From Bacteriovoracaceae bacterium (GTDB taxonomy: Bacteria > Bdellovibrionota > Bacteriovoracia > Bacteriovoracales > Bacteriovoracaceae), in assembly GCA_013141065.1 (NCBI GenBank), contig JABFRR010000014.1:1-64000 (forward strand): a DNA stretch of 64,000 nt, given 5' to 3'. The notes under the pieces are model-generated. The model saw only the letters and a program-made list of their open reading frames with translations, did no database searches and had not been told where the DNA came from. The first letter of the stretch is position 1; each line of letters begins with the position of its first letter. The translations under genes and the position numbers were made by a program. This document shows, in pieces, positions 37,113 through 46,817 of the stretch.

Positions 37113-37200
37113 AGCTAAATGACTAATATTACTTTTTCCTGCAATGAAATGTAAGTCTATTAGGCGAGACAAATGGTATTATCCATCTTAGCATTTGTTA

Positions 37201-38025
37201 ATGATCAAATGCGTATACGTTTTTATCCTCTTGGGTATTTCTCAATTGGCTTTTTCAAGAGAAGTTGCAGAGCAAGCACTCTTGCGTTCCACTATCGTAT
37301 CTAGTGAAATAAATGAAAATTTACCACAAGAATTTGAGGGTACGGTCTCGGGTGATTTGTATGATTCTGTATTGAAAAAGACTCAAAATGAATCTTGGGC
37401 CGAAACATTAGCTCTTGCTTTTAAAGATGATTTTTCGACCAGTAAAGGTTTAAAAATTGAAGTAAAATATTATTTCCAAATAGATTCGGATGATCAAATA
37501 ACTTATGCTCGCTTGATTGTGGGAAAGGCCATGCTTGAAAAAGAGCTAATATTTGACGAGGTATCAGGATTATATATTTTATCTAATAAGCTGCCTGAAC
37601 TTGAAGATCGTCAATTCTTTTCACCTGTTAAACTTGAACGAATATCAAGCCATTTTAATCTTTCAAGAAGACATCCTGTTAAGAGGCGAAGAATCTTGCC
37701 TCATAACGGAGTTGATTTTACCGCTAAAAGTCGTACTCCCATTTATCCCACAATGTCTGGTCTTGTTATTGAAATGGGAAGAGCACGCTCTAAAGGAAAG
37801 TATATTTTAATTGAACATGATAACGGGATGAAATCCACTTATGATCATTTGAGAGTCTTTCAAAAAGGACTTCGTGTGGGTGATTATGTAGAAGTTGATA
37901 ATCAAATCGGCGAAGTCGGTCGCACGGGTTATGCGACCGGAAATCACTTACATTTTGGGCTTATTAATCAAGATGGTTTTTATGTTAATCCGATATTTTA
38001 TCTCAAAGACTTTCTTATCGATTAA
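37201..38025 (+). CDS. M23-family (LytM) peptidase, periplasmic
   Basis: The product of about 274 residues from ATG 37201 has a signal peptide (VYVFILLGISQLAFS). A C-terminal LytM domain follows, with the zinc ligands in HNGVDF near residue 168 and the catalytic/zinc HLHFG near residue 250. LIEHDNGMKSTYDHL supplies the remaining conserved His. Such enzymes cut peptide cross-links of peptidoglycan, commonly Gly-Gly or D-Ala linkages. An N-terminal domain of about 130 residues probably controls substrate access. The last 11 bases overlap the convergent DoxX-like gene. Confidence 0.88.
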   Translation: MIKCVYVFILLGISQLAFSREVAEQALLRSTIVSSEINENLPQEFEGTVSGDLYDSVLKKTQNESWAETLALAFKDDFSTSKGLKIEVKYYFQIDSDDQITYARLIVGKAMLEKELIFDEVSGLYILSNKLPELEDRQFFSPVKLERISSHFNLSRRHPVKRRRILPHNGVDFTAKSRTPIYPTMSGLVIEMGRARSKGKYILIEHDNGMKSTYDHLRVFQKGLRVGDYVEVDNQIGEVGRTGYATGNHLHFGLINQDGFYVNPIFYLKDFLID

Positions 38026-38410
38026 GAAGTGGTCTGAAATAATTCCAACGAGTTTTTAATACAATTAAATAAAGAATTAAGACAATTATTGCCATTGGTA
38101 ATCCAGACGGCTCAACAAATAAATGAATTCCTAGGATGTTGACAAGTATTGGGCCAAGTAGCACGAGAGCAGCATTAACAAAAAATCCACTAAGCATAAA
38201 AATTCCCACCAAAAACTGACAAATAAAAACGAGCTTCATCATATATTGGGTGGCCATAAATCCAGTCATAATTGTGACCATGACTTCAGGCTGTGGTGGC
38301 ATTGGTATAAATCCACTCCCAGTAAAAGTGAGCATTAATCCGTTAGCGCCAAACACTGTAAACATCAGACCTAGGATAATTCTGGCAACTAATGATATTT
38401 TTTGAAACAT
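38015..38410 (-). CDS. DoxX-like membrane protein
   Basis: The 131-residue protein has four hydrophobic segments and the layout of the DoxX family: LVARIILGLMFTVFGANGL, then MKLVFICQFLVGIFMLSGFF, then IGLPMAIIVLILYLIVL-like last helices. DoxX proteins are small quinone-linked or stress-related membrane proteins; the function of this one is not defined. GGAGG precedes the ATG. It is convergent with the M23 peptidase gene and divergent from the lipoprotein gene at 38534. Confidence 0.75.
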   Translation of the reverse strand: MFQKISLVARIILGLMFTVFGANGLMLTFTGSGFIPMPPQPEVMVTIMTGFMATQYMMKLVFICQFLVGIFMLSGFFVNAALVLLGPILVNILGIHLFVEPSGLPMAIIVLILYLIVLKTRWNYFRPLLNR

Positions 38411-38533
38411 ATTTCCTCCTATGGATTGCTTTAACTAGTTTAAGAGTAAGAGGCAAAATTATTTTAGTAAATAAAAAAAGGCGCCTATATTTTGAGGCAT
38501 TGACTCTGGCATTATTCAGTTTAAAATGATTGG

Positions 38534-39046
38534 ATGATTAAAATACTTATATGTTTACTGGTTTTGACCAATATCATTTCATGTGCAACAGTTTCAACAT
38601 CCCCTAAGACCGTTGGGTCAAATTTTAATCTTGAAGAAATTCTCAACAATGCAGAAGCCAATACATCAAACAATGGAAGACGAATTCTCGAAACTTCCAG
38701 AGCAATGATTTCAGATAAAGAAATAGTTGTCGGGGGATGTTGGAATTATATTAATAAAGTCTACAATCGAGCAGGTTTTTCTACTAAACAAAGGCTCACC
38801 ATTTTTAAAAGTAAGTTAAAAGGGCCTTATGTAAAGGGTGATCGTATTGAACCTGGAGATTGGCTCTATTTTGTTAATCACTCATATAGTGGTTCTGAGC
38901 ATAGTGCTATTTTTGTTGATTGGACAGATGAAGAGAGAAAATTAGCCTTAATGGTTAGCTATGAAGGTGAAAATCGAAAAAAACCTGCAATGTACAAAGA
39001 GTACAATCTAAGTAACATCTATAATATTATTCGAGCGAATGATTAA
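38534..39046 (+). CDS. Lipoprotein with NlpC/P60-like features
   Basis: The 170-residue protein has a lipobox (LTNIISC). A Cys in VGGCWNYINKVYNRAG (about residue 73) and a His in GSEHSAIFVDW (about residue 137) are arranged like the Cys-His pair of NlpC/P60 or related amidase folds, with GDWLYFV between. This would make it a lipid-anchored cysteine peptidase acting on peptidoglycan, which would suit the neighbouring M23 peptidase. The similarity is only at motif level; I could not confirm a family. Confidence 0.55.
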   Translation: MIKILICLLVLTNIISCATVSTSPKTVGSNFNLEEILNNAEANTSNNGRRILETSRAMISDKEIVVGGCWNYINKVYNRAGFSTKQRLTIFKSKLKGPYVKGDRIEPGDWLYFVNHSYSGSEHSAIFVDWTDEERKLALMVSYEGENRKKPAMYKEYNLSNIYNIIRAND

Positions 39047-39459
39047 TCAAGTTCTATATTACACTTGCGATGAGTTAATTTCTCCAAATAAAAAATTATT
39101 TATATAGCTAGTCAAAGAGATAACCGAGGCGCATGATGATTATTGGTTACTAAAAGTTGAAATAACTTTTTTAATTGTATTTAAATCTTGGAGTCTACTG
39201 AATGGATATTGTGAACGATTTATTAAAAAGTGGTGTTCACGGCTTAGATCAAGTTCTAGGAGGAGGTTTTCTTCCGGCCAGACTCTATTTAATCGTGGGA
39301 GCAGCAGGAACTGGAAAAACAATTCATGGTAATCAAATTGCTTTTTACAATATCAAAAAAGGACAGATGTCTTTGTTTGTTACTTTATCTTCTGAATCTC
39401 AAGGGAGAATGCTTGATCATATAAGGCCTTTTAATTTTTATACCGATGAAAGTATTGGA

Positions 39460-40763
39460 CAGGGCCTACGCATCTAAATTCTATAATCTATCGGCTACTT
39501 ACGGCCTAGCGTAAAGGCCTTTTATAATTTAATTGATAAGCTACTCATCAATTTTCATTTTTAATGGAGTTATTGGTGAGTAAAAAAGTTGTTAAAATTG
39601 AACCTGAATTCTTAGTAGACTTTCTTCAAGGTGTCAAAGATCCAAGAATCGATAGAACAAAAAAACATGAACTAATAGATATTTTGGTTATTGCAATTTG
39701 TGCAGTAATTTGCGGGGCGAAGTCATGGGTTGAAATAGAAGATTTTGGTGAAGCAAAACAAGAGTGGTTTTCAATTTATTTAAATTTAGAGAATCGAATT
39801 CCGTCCCACGATACATTCCGAAGATTGTTTATGATTTTAGATCCAGAAAAATTTTTAGAAGTTTTTATTAAGTGGGTAGCTGCTGTTACAAAAATACTGA
39901 TTTAAAACAAATTTGTGTCGACGGGAAAACGCTGAGAAGAAGTTTTGACAAAGGAAGGAAAAGTTCAGCAATTCATATGCTAAATGCGTGGTCTACCGGA
40001 GCAAGTTTATCTCTTGGATCAATGATATCTGATGGGAAAGGTAATGAAATAAAAACCATTCCAAAACTTCTCGATCTTTTAGATATAAAAGGTAGTTTGG
40101 TTTCAACAGATGCTATGGGGTGCCAGAAGGAAATTGCGAAGAAAATAATTTCAAAAGAAGCAGATTATTTATTGGCATTAAAGGGAATCAGGCGAAGTTA
40201 GAAGAAAGAGTGAAAGAAAAATTTGATTCAATTTCTAAGTCAGGACCAAAGCCATTTTTGATTGATGAATATGTTGAAGAAGGCGATAAAAACATGGTCG
40301 TTTTGAAAAAGAAAATGTCGAGTGATCACAAAAAAAGATGTAAAGTCATTGGGAATAAATCCTCTAGATAAATGGCCGTCGTTGAATTCGTTAATAGAAA
40401 TTCAATCGCAACGAATAAACGCCATAACAGGTGAAGTAAGCGAAGAAAAACGTTATTACATTTCCAGCGCCAATGAAGATGCAAAATATTTTTAATGTCG
40501 ACTAAATTACATTGGGAAGTAGAAAATAAACTTCATTGGCAATTGGATGTAACATTTAAAGAAGATGATTGTCGTTGCAATATCGGATATAGTGCTCAGA
40601 ATTTTGCTATGCTAAGGCAGTTTGCTCTAAATTTAATCAAGCAAGAACCGACTAAAAATCAGTACAAAGAAAAACAAAAAATTGCAGGCTGGGTTGAAGA
40701 GTATTTATTAGAAATTCTATTAGGCGGTGTTAGATGAGCGGAAATTTAGATGCGTAGGCCCTG
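39460..40763 (+). mobile_element. ISAs1-family insertion sequence (copy C)
   Basis: A 1304-bp element with inverted ends reading CAGGGCCTACGCATCTAAAT inward from each side. It lies in the KaiC-like gene, preceded by the repeat AAGTATTGGA (39450-39459). It is followed after ten bases (GTATATTGGG) by a related element. Its transposase is frameshifted. Confidence 0.88.
39576..40737 (+). pseudogene. ISAs1-family transposase (copy C), frameshifted
   Basis: Start at GTG 39576 (GGAG upstream) by analogy with the second copy. The protein has DPRIDRTKKHELIDILVIAI, ICGAKSWVEIEDFG, PSHDTFRRLF and QICVDGKTLRRSF, with the ISAs1 C-terminal HWEVENKLHWQLDVTFKEDD. The frame is broken near 39893 (one A lost in ACAAAAATAC), near 40185 (one A lost in GGGAATC), and again near 40330-40480. 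It is inactive as written. Confidence 0.87.
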
Positions 40764-40773
40764 GTATATTGGG

Positions 40774-42073
40774 CAGGGGAAACGCATCTTAATTTAAATC
40801 AGTTATAATTTATTTTCGGCCACTTACGGCCCTGCACGATGGCCTTTCGTCTTTTTTTTGCGATGATTTTTCTTATTTTTTTAGGAGAGCATCGTGACAA
40901 AAAAGAAAGAAGTAGATCCAGTTTTCATGTTGGATTTTATTAGTTCAATTGAAGATCCAAGAATTGATAGAACAAAAAAACATTCATTAGAAACAATTAT
41001 GATCATTGCAATCTGTGCTGTCATTTGTGGTGCAAAATCATGGAATGAAATTGAAGTTTACGGCACTCTAAAATTAGAATTTTTAAGTAAGTTTTTAAAC
41101 TTAGAAAATGGCGTGCCTTCGCATGATACATTTAGAAGATTTTTTATGATTTTAATGCCGAATTCATTGCAAGATTTTTTTACCAATTGGGTGTCTAGTT
41201 TTAATAAAGATGAAGTTAAACAAATCTGTATTGATGGAAAAACATTGCGGGGAAGTAAGCGAAAGGGAGATCGTACAATTCATGTTATTAATGCATATGC
41301 AACGGGACTAGGAGTGTCATTAGGGCAGTTGAAAACAGATAAAAAGAGCAATGAAATAACGGCAATCCCAGAGCTTTTGGATTCGCTGGATATAAAAGAT
41401 ACAATTGTTAGTGTTGATGCCTTAAATTGTCAGACTGAAATAGCTGATAAAATTGTTTCCAAAGGTGGTGATTATTTATTTTGTGTAAAAAGTAATCAAG
41501 AAAAATTACACAGTAGAATTGAAGAAAGATTTGAAAAATATGAGCAACGTGGACAAAAAAACAAATCCGAAAGCTTTGAGGAAAAAGAAAACTAAAACAT
41601 GGTCGGTTTGAAAAACGATCAGTAAGAATAATAAAAGAAAATGATGATTATTCATTGGGAGTTAATCCATTATTAAAATGGAAAAATTTAAAAACCATTA
41701 TAGAAATTAGTGCGGAAAGAATTGATCAGAAAACAGGAGAAGTTCAGAATTCAAAAGATATTATATAAGCAGTAGAGATGAAAGCTCTGAATATTTTTTA
41801 AATGCAGTTAAGGATCATTGGCAAGTAGAGAATTTATTGCATTGGCATTTGGATGTCACAATGAGAGAAGACGATTGTCGCTGTAGAGTTGAACACAGTG
41901 CTGTTAATTTTTCTTCTATAAGGCAATTGGCGTTGGGTCTTGTGAAAAAGATCGTTATAATGAGAAGTAAAGCTGAAAAACTTTCAGTCAGAACAAAAAT
42001 GCTTAAGGCCGGATGGGATAATGATTTTCTATTGGATGTTTTACTTCAGTGAAATTAAGATGCGTTTCCCCTG
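40774..42073 (+). mobile_element. ISAs1-family insertion sequence (copy D)
   Basis: A 1300-bp element, inverted ends reading CAGGGGAAACGCATCTTAAT inward. It is clearly diverged from copy C in sequence. It is followed by AAGTATTGGA (42074-42083), identical to the repeat that precedes copy C, not to the ten bases between the copies. Confidence 0.88.
40894..42052 (+). pseudogene. ISAs1-family transposase (copy D), frameshifted
   Basis: Starts at GTG 40894 after AGGAG. The first 233 residues are open: DPRIDRTKKHSLETIMIIAI, ICGAKSWNEIEVYG, QICIDGKTLRGS and VVSVDALNCQTEIA. One lost base near 41590 and another near 41768 separate the middle (KHGRFEKRSVRIIKEN) and the end (HWQVENLLHWHLDVTMREDDCRC). 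Restoring the two bases gives a full-length enzyme. Confidence 0.87.
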
Positions 42074-43243
42074 AAGTATTGGAGAGAAAATCGTTTATTT
42101 GAGTGGTTTTAATGAACTATCCACTAATGGTCTCGAAGGTTTTAAGGATTTTTTAATAAAGGAAATTCGAAAATCTAAGTATAAAGTAGTAGTTATAGAT
42201 GGGTTTAATATTGTAAAAAACTATGCGATTGATGATTTAGAATATTCAAATTTTTTTTACAGTTTAAATGCCGTTGCTTCAACACTTGGTTGCACAATTT
42301 TTTTAATTTTGAGTTCTAATGAAATTAATCCAAATAATGAGTTTATATCCGTTGATGGAGTCATTGAGTTAAAACGCATTGATGTAGGAATGCGAGATGC
42401 GAGAGAGATTCATGTTCATAAAATGCGTGGTATTCCCCATTATGAAGGTTGACACGAACTACGTATTTCTCAAGAAGGTATTCTTATATTTCCACGTGCT
42501 GAATTATTAATAGCACTGCTCAACCCATTTCACCCAAAACTCTCAGAAGATAAATTATCATTTGGAATAACTTATCTAGATGAAATGCTTAAAGGTGGAG
42601 TGCTTTCTGGTTCTGTGACTTCTTTGTTTGGCCCTCCCGGCTCCGGTAAGACTTTACTTGGCCTAGCTTTTTTGCACGATGGCCTAAAAAATAATGAAAG
42701 GTCACTTTACTTTGGATTTTATGAAACAAGAGACCAAATGTTATCGCGCTCTAGAGGAATTGGACTTGATTTTAGTCCTTATTTGGATTCAGACGCTTTT
42801 TACTTTGAATGGTTTCCCCCAACAGAGCAATTGATAGATGAGCTTTTTGAAAAATTGGTTGATCTCATAAATGATAAAAAGATTAATCGTGTTTTCATTG
42901 ACGGCATAGAGGGATTTAAACTCTCAGCCATTTTTTCAGATCGCTTACCTCGGTTTATTGCTTCTTTAACGATTAAACTTCGTTCCTTAGGAGTAACGGC
43001 GATATTTAGTGAAGAAGCACGATTGCCAAGTGATATTAGAGACTATCATTCGGGTGAATATTCAGCGGCGTTTGAAAATATAATTTATCTTCGTTACATA
43101 GAAACAGCATTTCAAGTTAAACGATTAATTAATATCTATAAAGTGAGATCATGTAGCTACGATATTGCTATTCATGAATTTTATATCTCCAACAATGGAA
43201 TTGTGGTTGAAGAAGGATCATTTAATCCTTTGGTCGGTGAAGA

Positions 43244-43624
43244 ATGAGCAAAAAAAGATTATTAATAGTTGATGATGAAAAAATTATCTTAGATCTTCTC
43301 CAAGACTTGTTAACTTTAGAAGGGTATATAGTTTCAACTGCGTGTAACGGATTACAGGGCCTAGAAAAATTCAATGAATCAAGGCCGGATCTCGTTATGA
43401 CTGACATGATGATGCCACTTATGAATGGACGAGACTTAATAAAAGAAATACGAAAAAATCCAGTAAATAATAATATTCCAATTATTCTCACTAGCTCCAT
43501 GTCAAATGTTTCAGCGTTTACTAATGAAGGATGGCAGTTGTTTATCAAGAAACCATCTGATATTGATTTTATTATTGAATCTATAAAAGTTCTTTTGGAT
43601 AAATACAATACAGCGTTAGGATAA
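43244..43624 (+). CDS. Single-domain response regulator
   Basis: The 126-residue receiver has the acid pair in LLIVDDEKII, the phospho-accepting Asp in LVMTDMMMPLMNG and Lys in FIKKPSDIDF. There is no output domain, so it passes phosphate or binds a partner, in the manner of CheY. Its ATG overlaps the stop of the KaiC-like gene (ATGA), so the two proteins probably work together. The hybrid kinase next downstream is the evident phosphate donor. Confidence 0.9.
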   Translation: MSKKRLLIVDDEKIILDLLQDLLTLEGYIVSTACNGLQGLEKFNESRPDLVMTDMMMPLMNGRDLIKEIRKNPVNNNIPIILTSSMSNVSAFTNEGWQLFIKKPSDIDFIIESIKVLLDKYNTALG

Positions 43625-43755
43625 ATCTATCTCAATGAGCTATGTATTCCATAGTTAATGAGTATTTTTTTTAATCAAACATTTAATTGTTCTTTCATCT
43701 TAATGTATGACACTACTTAAGCTGAACATAATTTATCTCTATAATAGTGGAATAT

Positions 43756-45357
43756 ATGCCAAACTCACTTAAGCTTGAAAAAACTAAGATACTCTTAGTA
43801 GATAATAGCCCCGAAAATATTCATGCTTTAAGTAATTTGATTGCAGACGATGATATTGAAATTCATTCATTTTTACGCATTGACGATGCACTTGCTTCTT
43901 TGACCACTCATGATTTTGGATTGGCTATTCTCGATTCAGAAATGACTGATATGAGTGGGGCCGAGCTTTCAAAACACATTCGAGCAGTCAAGCGCTACGC
44001 TTATCTGCCGATTATTTTTGTGACTTCTCAGCAAAATAATGACCAGACAGTCTTAGAAGGTTATGAAACAGGTGCTGTTGATTTACTTTTTAAGCCACTT
44101 AATCCTTATATCGTCAGGTCAAAAGTACGGGTGTTTGTTGAGTTGAAGCGTCAGCGTCATCTTATGCAACTTCAACTTCAAGAACTCGAAGGATTACGAA
44201 TCGCTGCTGAAGCGGCTACTGTCGCCAAATCTCAGTTCTTGGCCAATATGTCACATGAAATTAGAACACCTCTAGCAGCTGTTATGGGCTTTGCAGATCT
44301 CATTGCTAAGGGTGAAGTGCCTGAGCAAGAAATTGATGAGTGTGCGTCTGCGATTAGACGTAATGGAAATCTGCTTCTTCGTTTAATTGACGATATCTTA
44401 GACTTGTCGATGATTGAGGCCAATCGTCTAGAAATGGAAATGGAAGCCTTTTCACTTAAAGAGCTTTTGACAGATATCGAATCGACACTGGCCTTTAAGG
44501 CCAGAGAAAAAGGAATTCAGCTGCATTTTTTTAGACCTGAATTTAATGTTCAAGGCCATATTTTTGATCCAATAAGAATGAAACAGATTCTGCTAAATAT
44601 AATTGGTAACGCCATCAAATTTACTCATAAAGGTGATGTTGCGGTCACGGTTGAAATTTCTTCTCACAGTGGGTCTCATGATCTTTTAAGTGTTAAAGTC
44701 AAAAATGGTGGAGATGGTTTTAGTAAAGAGCAAGCAGATCGTTTATTTCAACCCTTTACTCAAGCTGATGCTTCTGTAAAAAGGAAATTTGGTGGTTCTG
44801 GACTTGGATTAATTATTTCTAGGCAACTAGCGCGTGCCATGGGGGGCGATATTACTATTTTAAGTTCTGAAGTTGGAGTAGGCGCAGAGTTTGAAATAAC
44901 GGCCATTCTCGAGCGATCAACAGATGCTAATACACATTTGCCTCAACTGCGAAAGCTTGGTTTTGAAAATCTTCAAACGAAGACTTCATTTCCAGGAAAA
45001 AAGATTTTAGCGGTAGATGATGCTCGCGATAATTTAATTTTATTGGAATTCTTTTTACGTGGAACTGAAACCCATCTCACTTTTGCCAGTAATGGACAAG
45101 AAGCCTTGGATTTATGTCGCAATAATAAATTTGATATCATTCTCATGGATATTCAAATGCCCAAAATGGATGGTCTTGAAGCCAGTGCAGGAATTCGTTT
45201 AATGGGTCAAAAACTTCCAATTCTGGCCCTGACGGCTTATGCCAACAAGACAGAATATGATAAGTGTAGAAAAGCGGGATGCAATGATGTCCTGACTAAA
45301 CCTTTAAGTCGTGACAACCTATTACGGGCCATTCATTATTATCTTGAGGATGCTTAA
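43756..45357 (+). CDS. Hybrid histidine kinase with receivers at both ends
   Basis: The frame opens at GTG 43747; the ATG at 43756 is the likelier start. The order is: receiver (about residues 8-125; Asp in LAILDSEMTDMSGA), a short coiled coil, HisKA with His167 in NMSHEIRTPLAAVMGF, HATPase (GNAIKFTHKGDV and FGGSGLGLIIS), then a second receiver (Asp in IILMDIQMPKMDG, Lys in VLTKPLSRDN). No membrane segment or PAS domain, so it is a cytoplasmic kinase whose input may come through the N-terminal receiver. The gene lies about 120 bases after the receiver gene linked with KaiC. Confidence 0.9.
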   Translation: MPNSLKLEKTKILLVDNSPENIHALSNLIADDDIEIHSFLRIDDALASLTTHDFGLAILDSEMTDMSGAELSKHIRAVKRYAYLPIIFVTSQQNNDQTVLEGYETGAVDLLFKPLNPYIVRSKVRVFVELKRQRHLMQLQLQELEGLRIAAEAATVAKSQFLANMSHEIRTPLAAVMGFADLIAKGEVPEQEIDECASAIRRNGNLLLRLIDDILDLSMIEANRLEMEMEAFSLKELLTDIESTLAFKAREKGIQLHFFRPEFNVQGHIFDPIRMKQILLNIIGNAIKFTHKGDVAVTVEISSHSGSHDLLSVKVKNGGDGFSKEQADRLFQPFTQADASVKRKFGGSGLGLIISRQLARAMGGDITILSSEVGVGAEFEITAILERSTDANTHLPQLRKLGFENLQTKTSFPGKKILAVDDARDNLILLEFFLRGTETHLTFASNGQEALDLCRNNKFDIILMDIQMPKMDGLEASAGIRLMGQKLPILALTAYANKTEYDKCRKAGCNDVLTKPLSRDNLLRAIHYYLEDA

Positions 45358-45367
45358 TCGGCCAAAT

Positions 45368-45385
45368 TGTGTAGATTTCTACACA
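45368..45385. promoter_or_regulatory. Palindrome after the hybrid kinase gene
   Basis: TGTGTAGATTTCTACACA is an 18-base inverted repeat with a two-base centre, 11 bases after the stop. No T-run follows, so a factor-independent terminator is unlikely; it may be an operator or a weak termination hairpin. Confidence 0.4.
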
Positions 45386-45623
45386 TTAACTACATCTTCA
45401 AGAGAAGTTTAAATCTATGAGTTTCTTTATTCTTTTTTAGGACACAAAGTCTTAAAGGAGACGGTATGTAAGTGAATAGCTTACTGAAGTCAATCCGGAA
45501 TAAATGTAGAGAATGGAAAATTTTAAAAGTGTACCTCAGGATTTAAATAGAGAAGCTTCAGGAATGGGCCTGAGCTTAATTTATGAGAGGGCGAACCGAG
45601 GTTCCCCTAACCTGGAGGTACAC

Positions 45624-46683
45624 ATGGCAAAGTATAACATTGGTGTTGATTATCACAAAAAGTTTTCTTACTTAGTGGTGAAAGATGAGATGGGAAAAGT
45701 TTTACGATCTGGTCAGGTAATGAATAAAAAAGCAGACGTGAATAAGTTTTTAAAGCCTTTCACCAATGACTCTGCTGCGGTTTTGGAATCTTGTAGAAAT
45801 TGGCAAGTAATGCACGAGTGGCTTGAAGAAATGATTGACCATGTTGTGCTAGCAAATCCGTATAAAGTAAAGGCAATTGCTGAAGCAAAGATTAAGACTG
45901 ATAAAATCGATGCAACTGTTTTAGCAGATCTATTACGAGTGAACATGATCCCTGAATGTTATGTGGCACCGAGAGAAGTACGAGACTTGAGAACGCTGTT
46001 AAGACAACGAATATTTTTTGTTCAAACGAGAACGAAAGTAAAAAATAGAATTGTGACAATAGTTGATCGTTATCCAGAAGAAGTACAGAAGTGGAAAGCA
46101 GTAACGGATCAATCGGAAAGAAAGGGCGAAAACAAATAGAAGAACTTTGTTTTAGCCCAATGGATAGGGCACTAATAGAAAGAGAAATGAGTTTTTATAG
46201 ATATGATTAATCTTTACATTAAAGAAATTGAAGACGTTATTGGAGAAAACTTTAAAGAAAGCAAGAATGCTCAGCTATTAAAAACGATTCCAGGTATTGG
46301 ACAATTTTTTTCAATGTTAATTGATTCTGAAATTGGTGAGATTGAAAGATTTAAAACAGTAAAAAATTATCAAGCTATGCAGCCTAATACCTGCAACTTA
46401 TTCCTCAGGGGGAAAGACAACTCAGGGACGAATTACAAAAAGTGGAAACCATCTACTTCGATGGGCACTGGTAGAAGCTGTGATACCGGCAATTGCTAGT
46501 GATGAGGAACTAAGAGCGGAATATGATTTTTTTTTAAGAAAGAGAATGAATTACAACAAAGCAAAAGTGGCAATAGCAAGAAAGATATTAGCGATTTGCT
46601 TCAGAGTTTTAAAAGACGAGAGAGCTTATAAAAAGAAGAATAAAATTGAACTTGAATACAAAAGATTATCGAGGGCAGCATAG
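45624..46683 (+). pseudogene. IS110-family transposase, frameshifted
   Basis: The start is ATG 45624 (GGAGG upstream; MAKYNIGVDYHKKFSYLVV). The RuvC-like DEDD N-domain (first Asp in GVDYHK; ESCRNW; KTDKIDATVLADLLR) is open to 46139. Frameshifts near 46125, 46200 and 46375 then separate it from the transposase-20 domain (LLKTIPGIGQFFSMLI; SGGKTTQGRITKSGNHLLRWALVEA). The C-terminus RMNYNKAKVAIARKILAICF is typical of the family. IS110 elements usually lack terminal repeats and I could not define the ends; upstream sequence back to about 45470 probably belongs to the element. Confidence 0.85.
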
Positions 46684-46781
46684 CTACCCTCAATCTTCAA
46701 CTTGCCCCCGATTTTTATCTAGTGGTTTATCTATAGGATAATCGCACTCTCAAGGAGTATGGGGATTTGAGGATCGAACAC

Positions 46782-46817
46782 CGTGATGTAGCTCTATAGC
46801 GTGATGTAGCTCTATAG
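46782..46817. repeat. Two tandem 18-bp repeats
   Basis: The unit CGTGATGTAGCTCTATAG occurs twice without spacer in the region between the IS110 remnant and the OmpA lipoprotein gene. The rest of this 290-base stretch (46684-46974) contains no gene that I can support. Confidence 0.7.

Larger units (their letters stand above)
39202..43247 (+). pseudogene. KaiC-like double-domain ATPase, interrupted by two ISAs1 elements
   Basis: The gene opens at ATG 39202 (GGAG upstream). The first RecA-type domain has Walker A GAAGTGKT at residues 33-40. The insertion (39460-42073, with a second AAGTATTGGA repeat) interrupts after DESIG. The frame rejoins exactly at 42084 (EKIVYLSGFNELS). A TGA at 42450-42452 then interrupts (PHYEG-stop-HELRIS). 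The second domain has Walker A FGPPGSGKT near 42636 and a Walker B-like VFIDGIEGF. Restored, the protein would have about 473 residues, close to KaiC. KaiB and KaiA are absent here. A receiver and a hybrid kinase follow in the same operon. Confidence 0.85.

Noticed and set aside
33222-43247. Use of a genetic code with TGA as Trp
   Set aside because: TGA ends several well-defined genes with overlapping downstream starts (cNMP-binding gene, KaiC-like gene, kdpD), and TGG is used freely; two in-frame TGAs are better explained by mutation or error.
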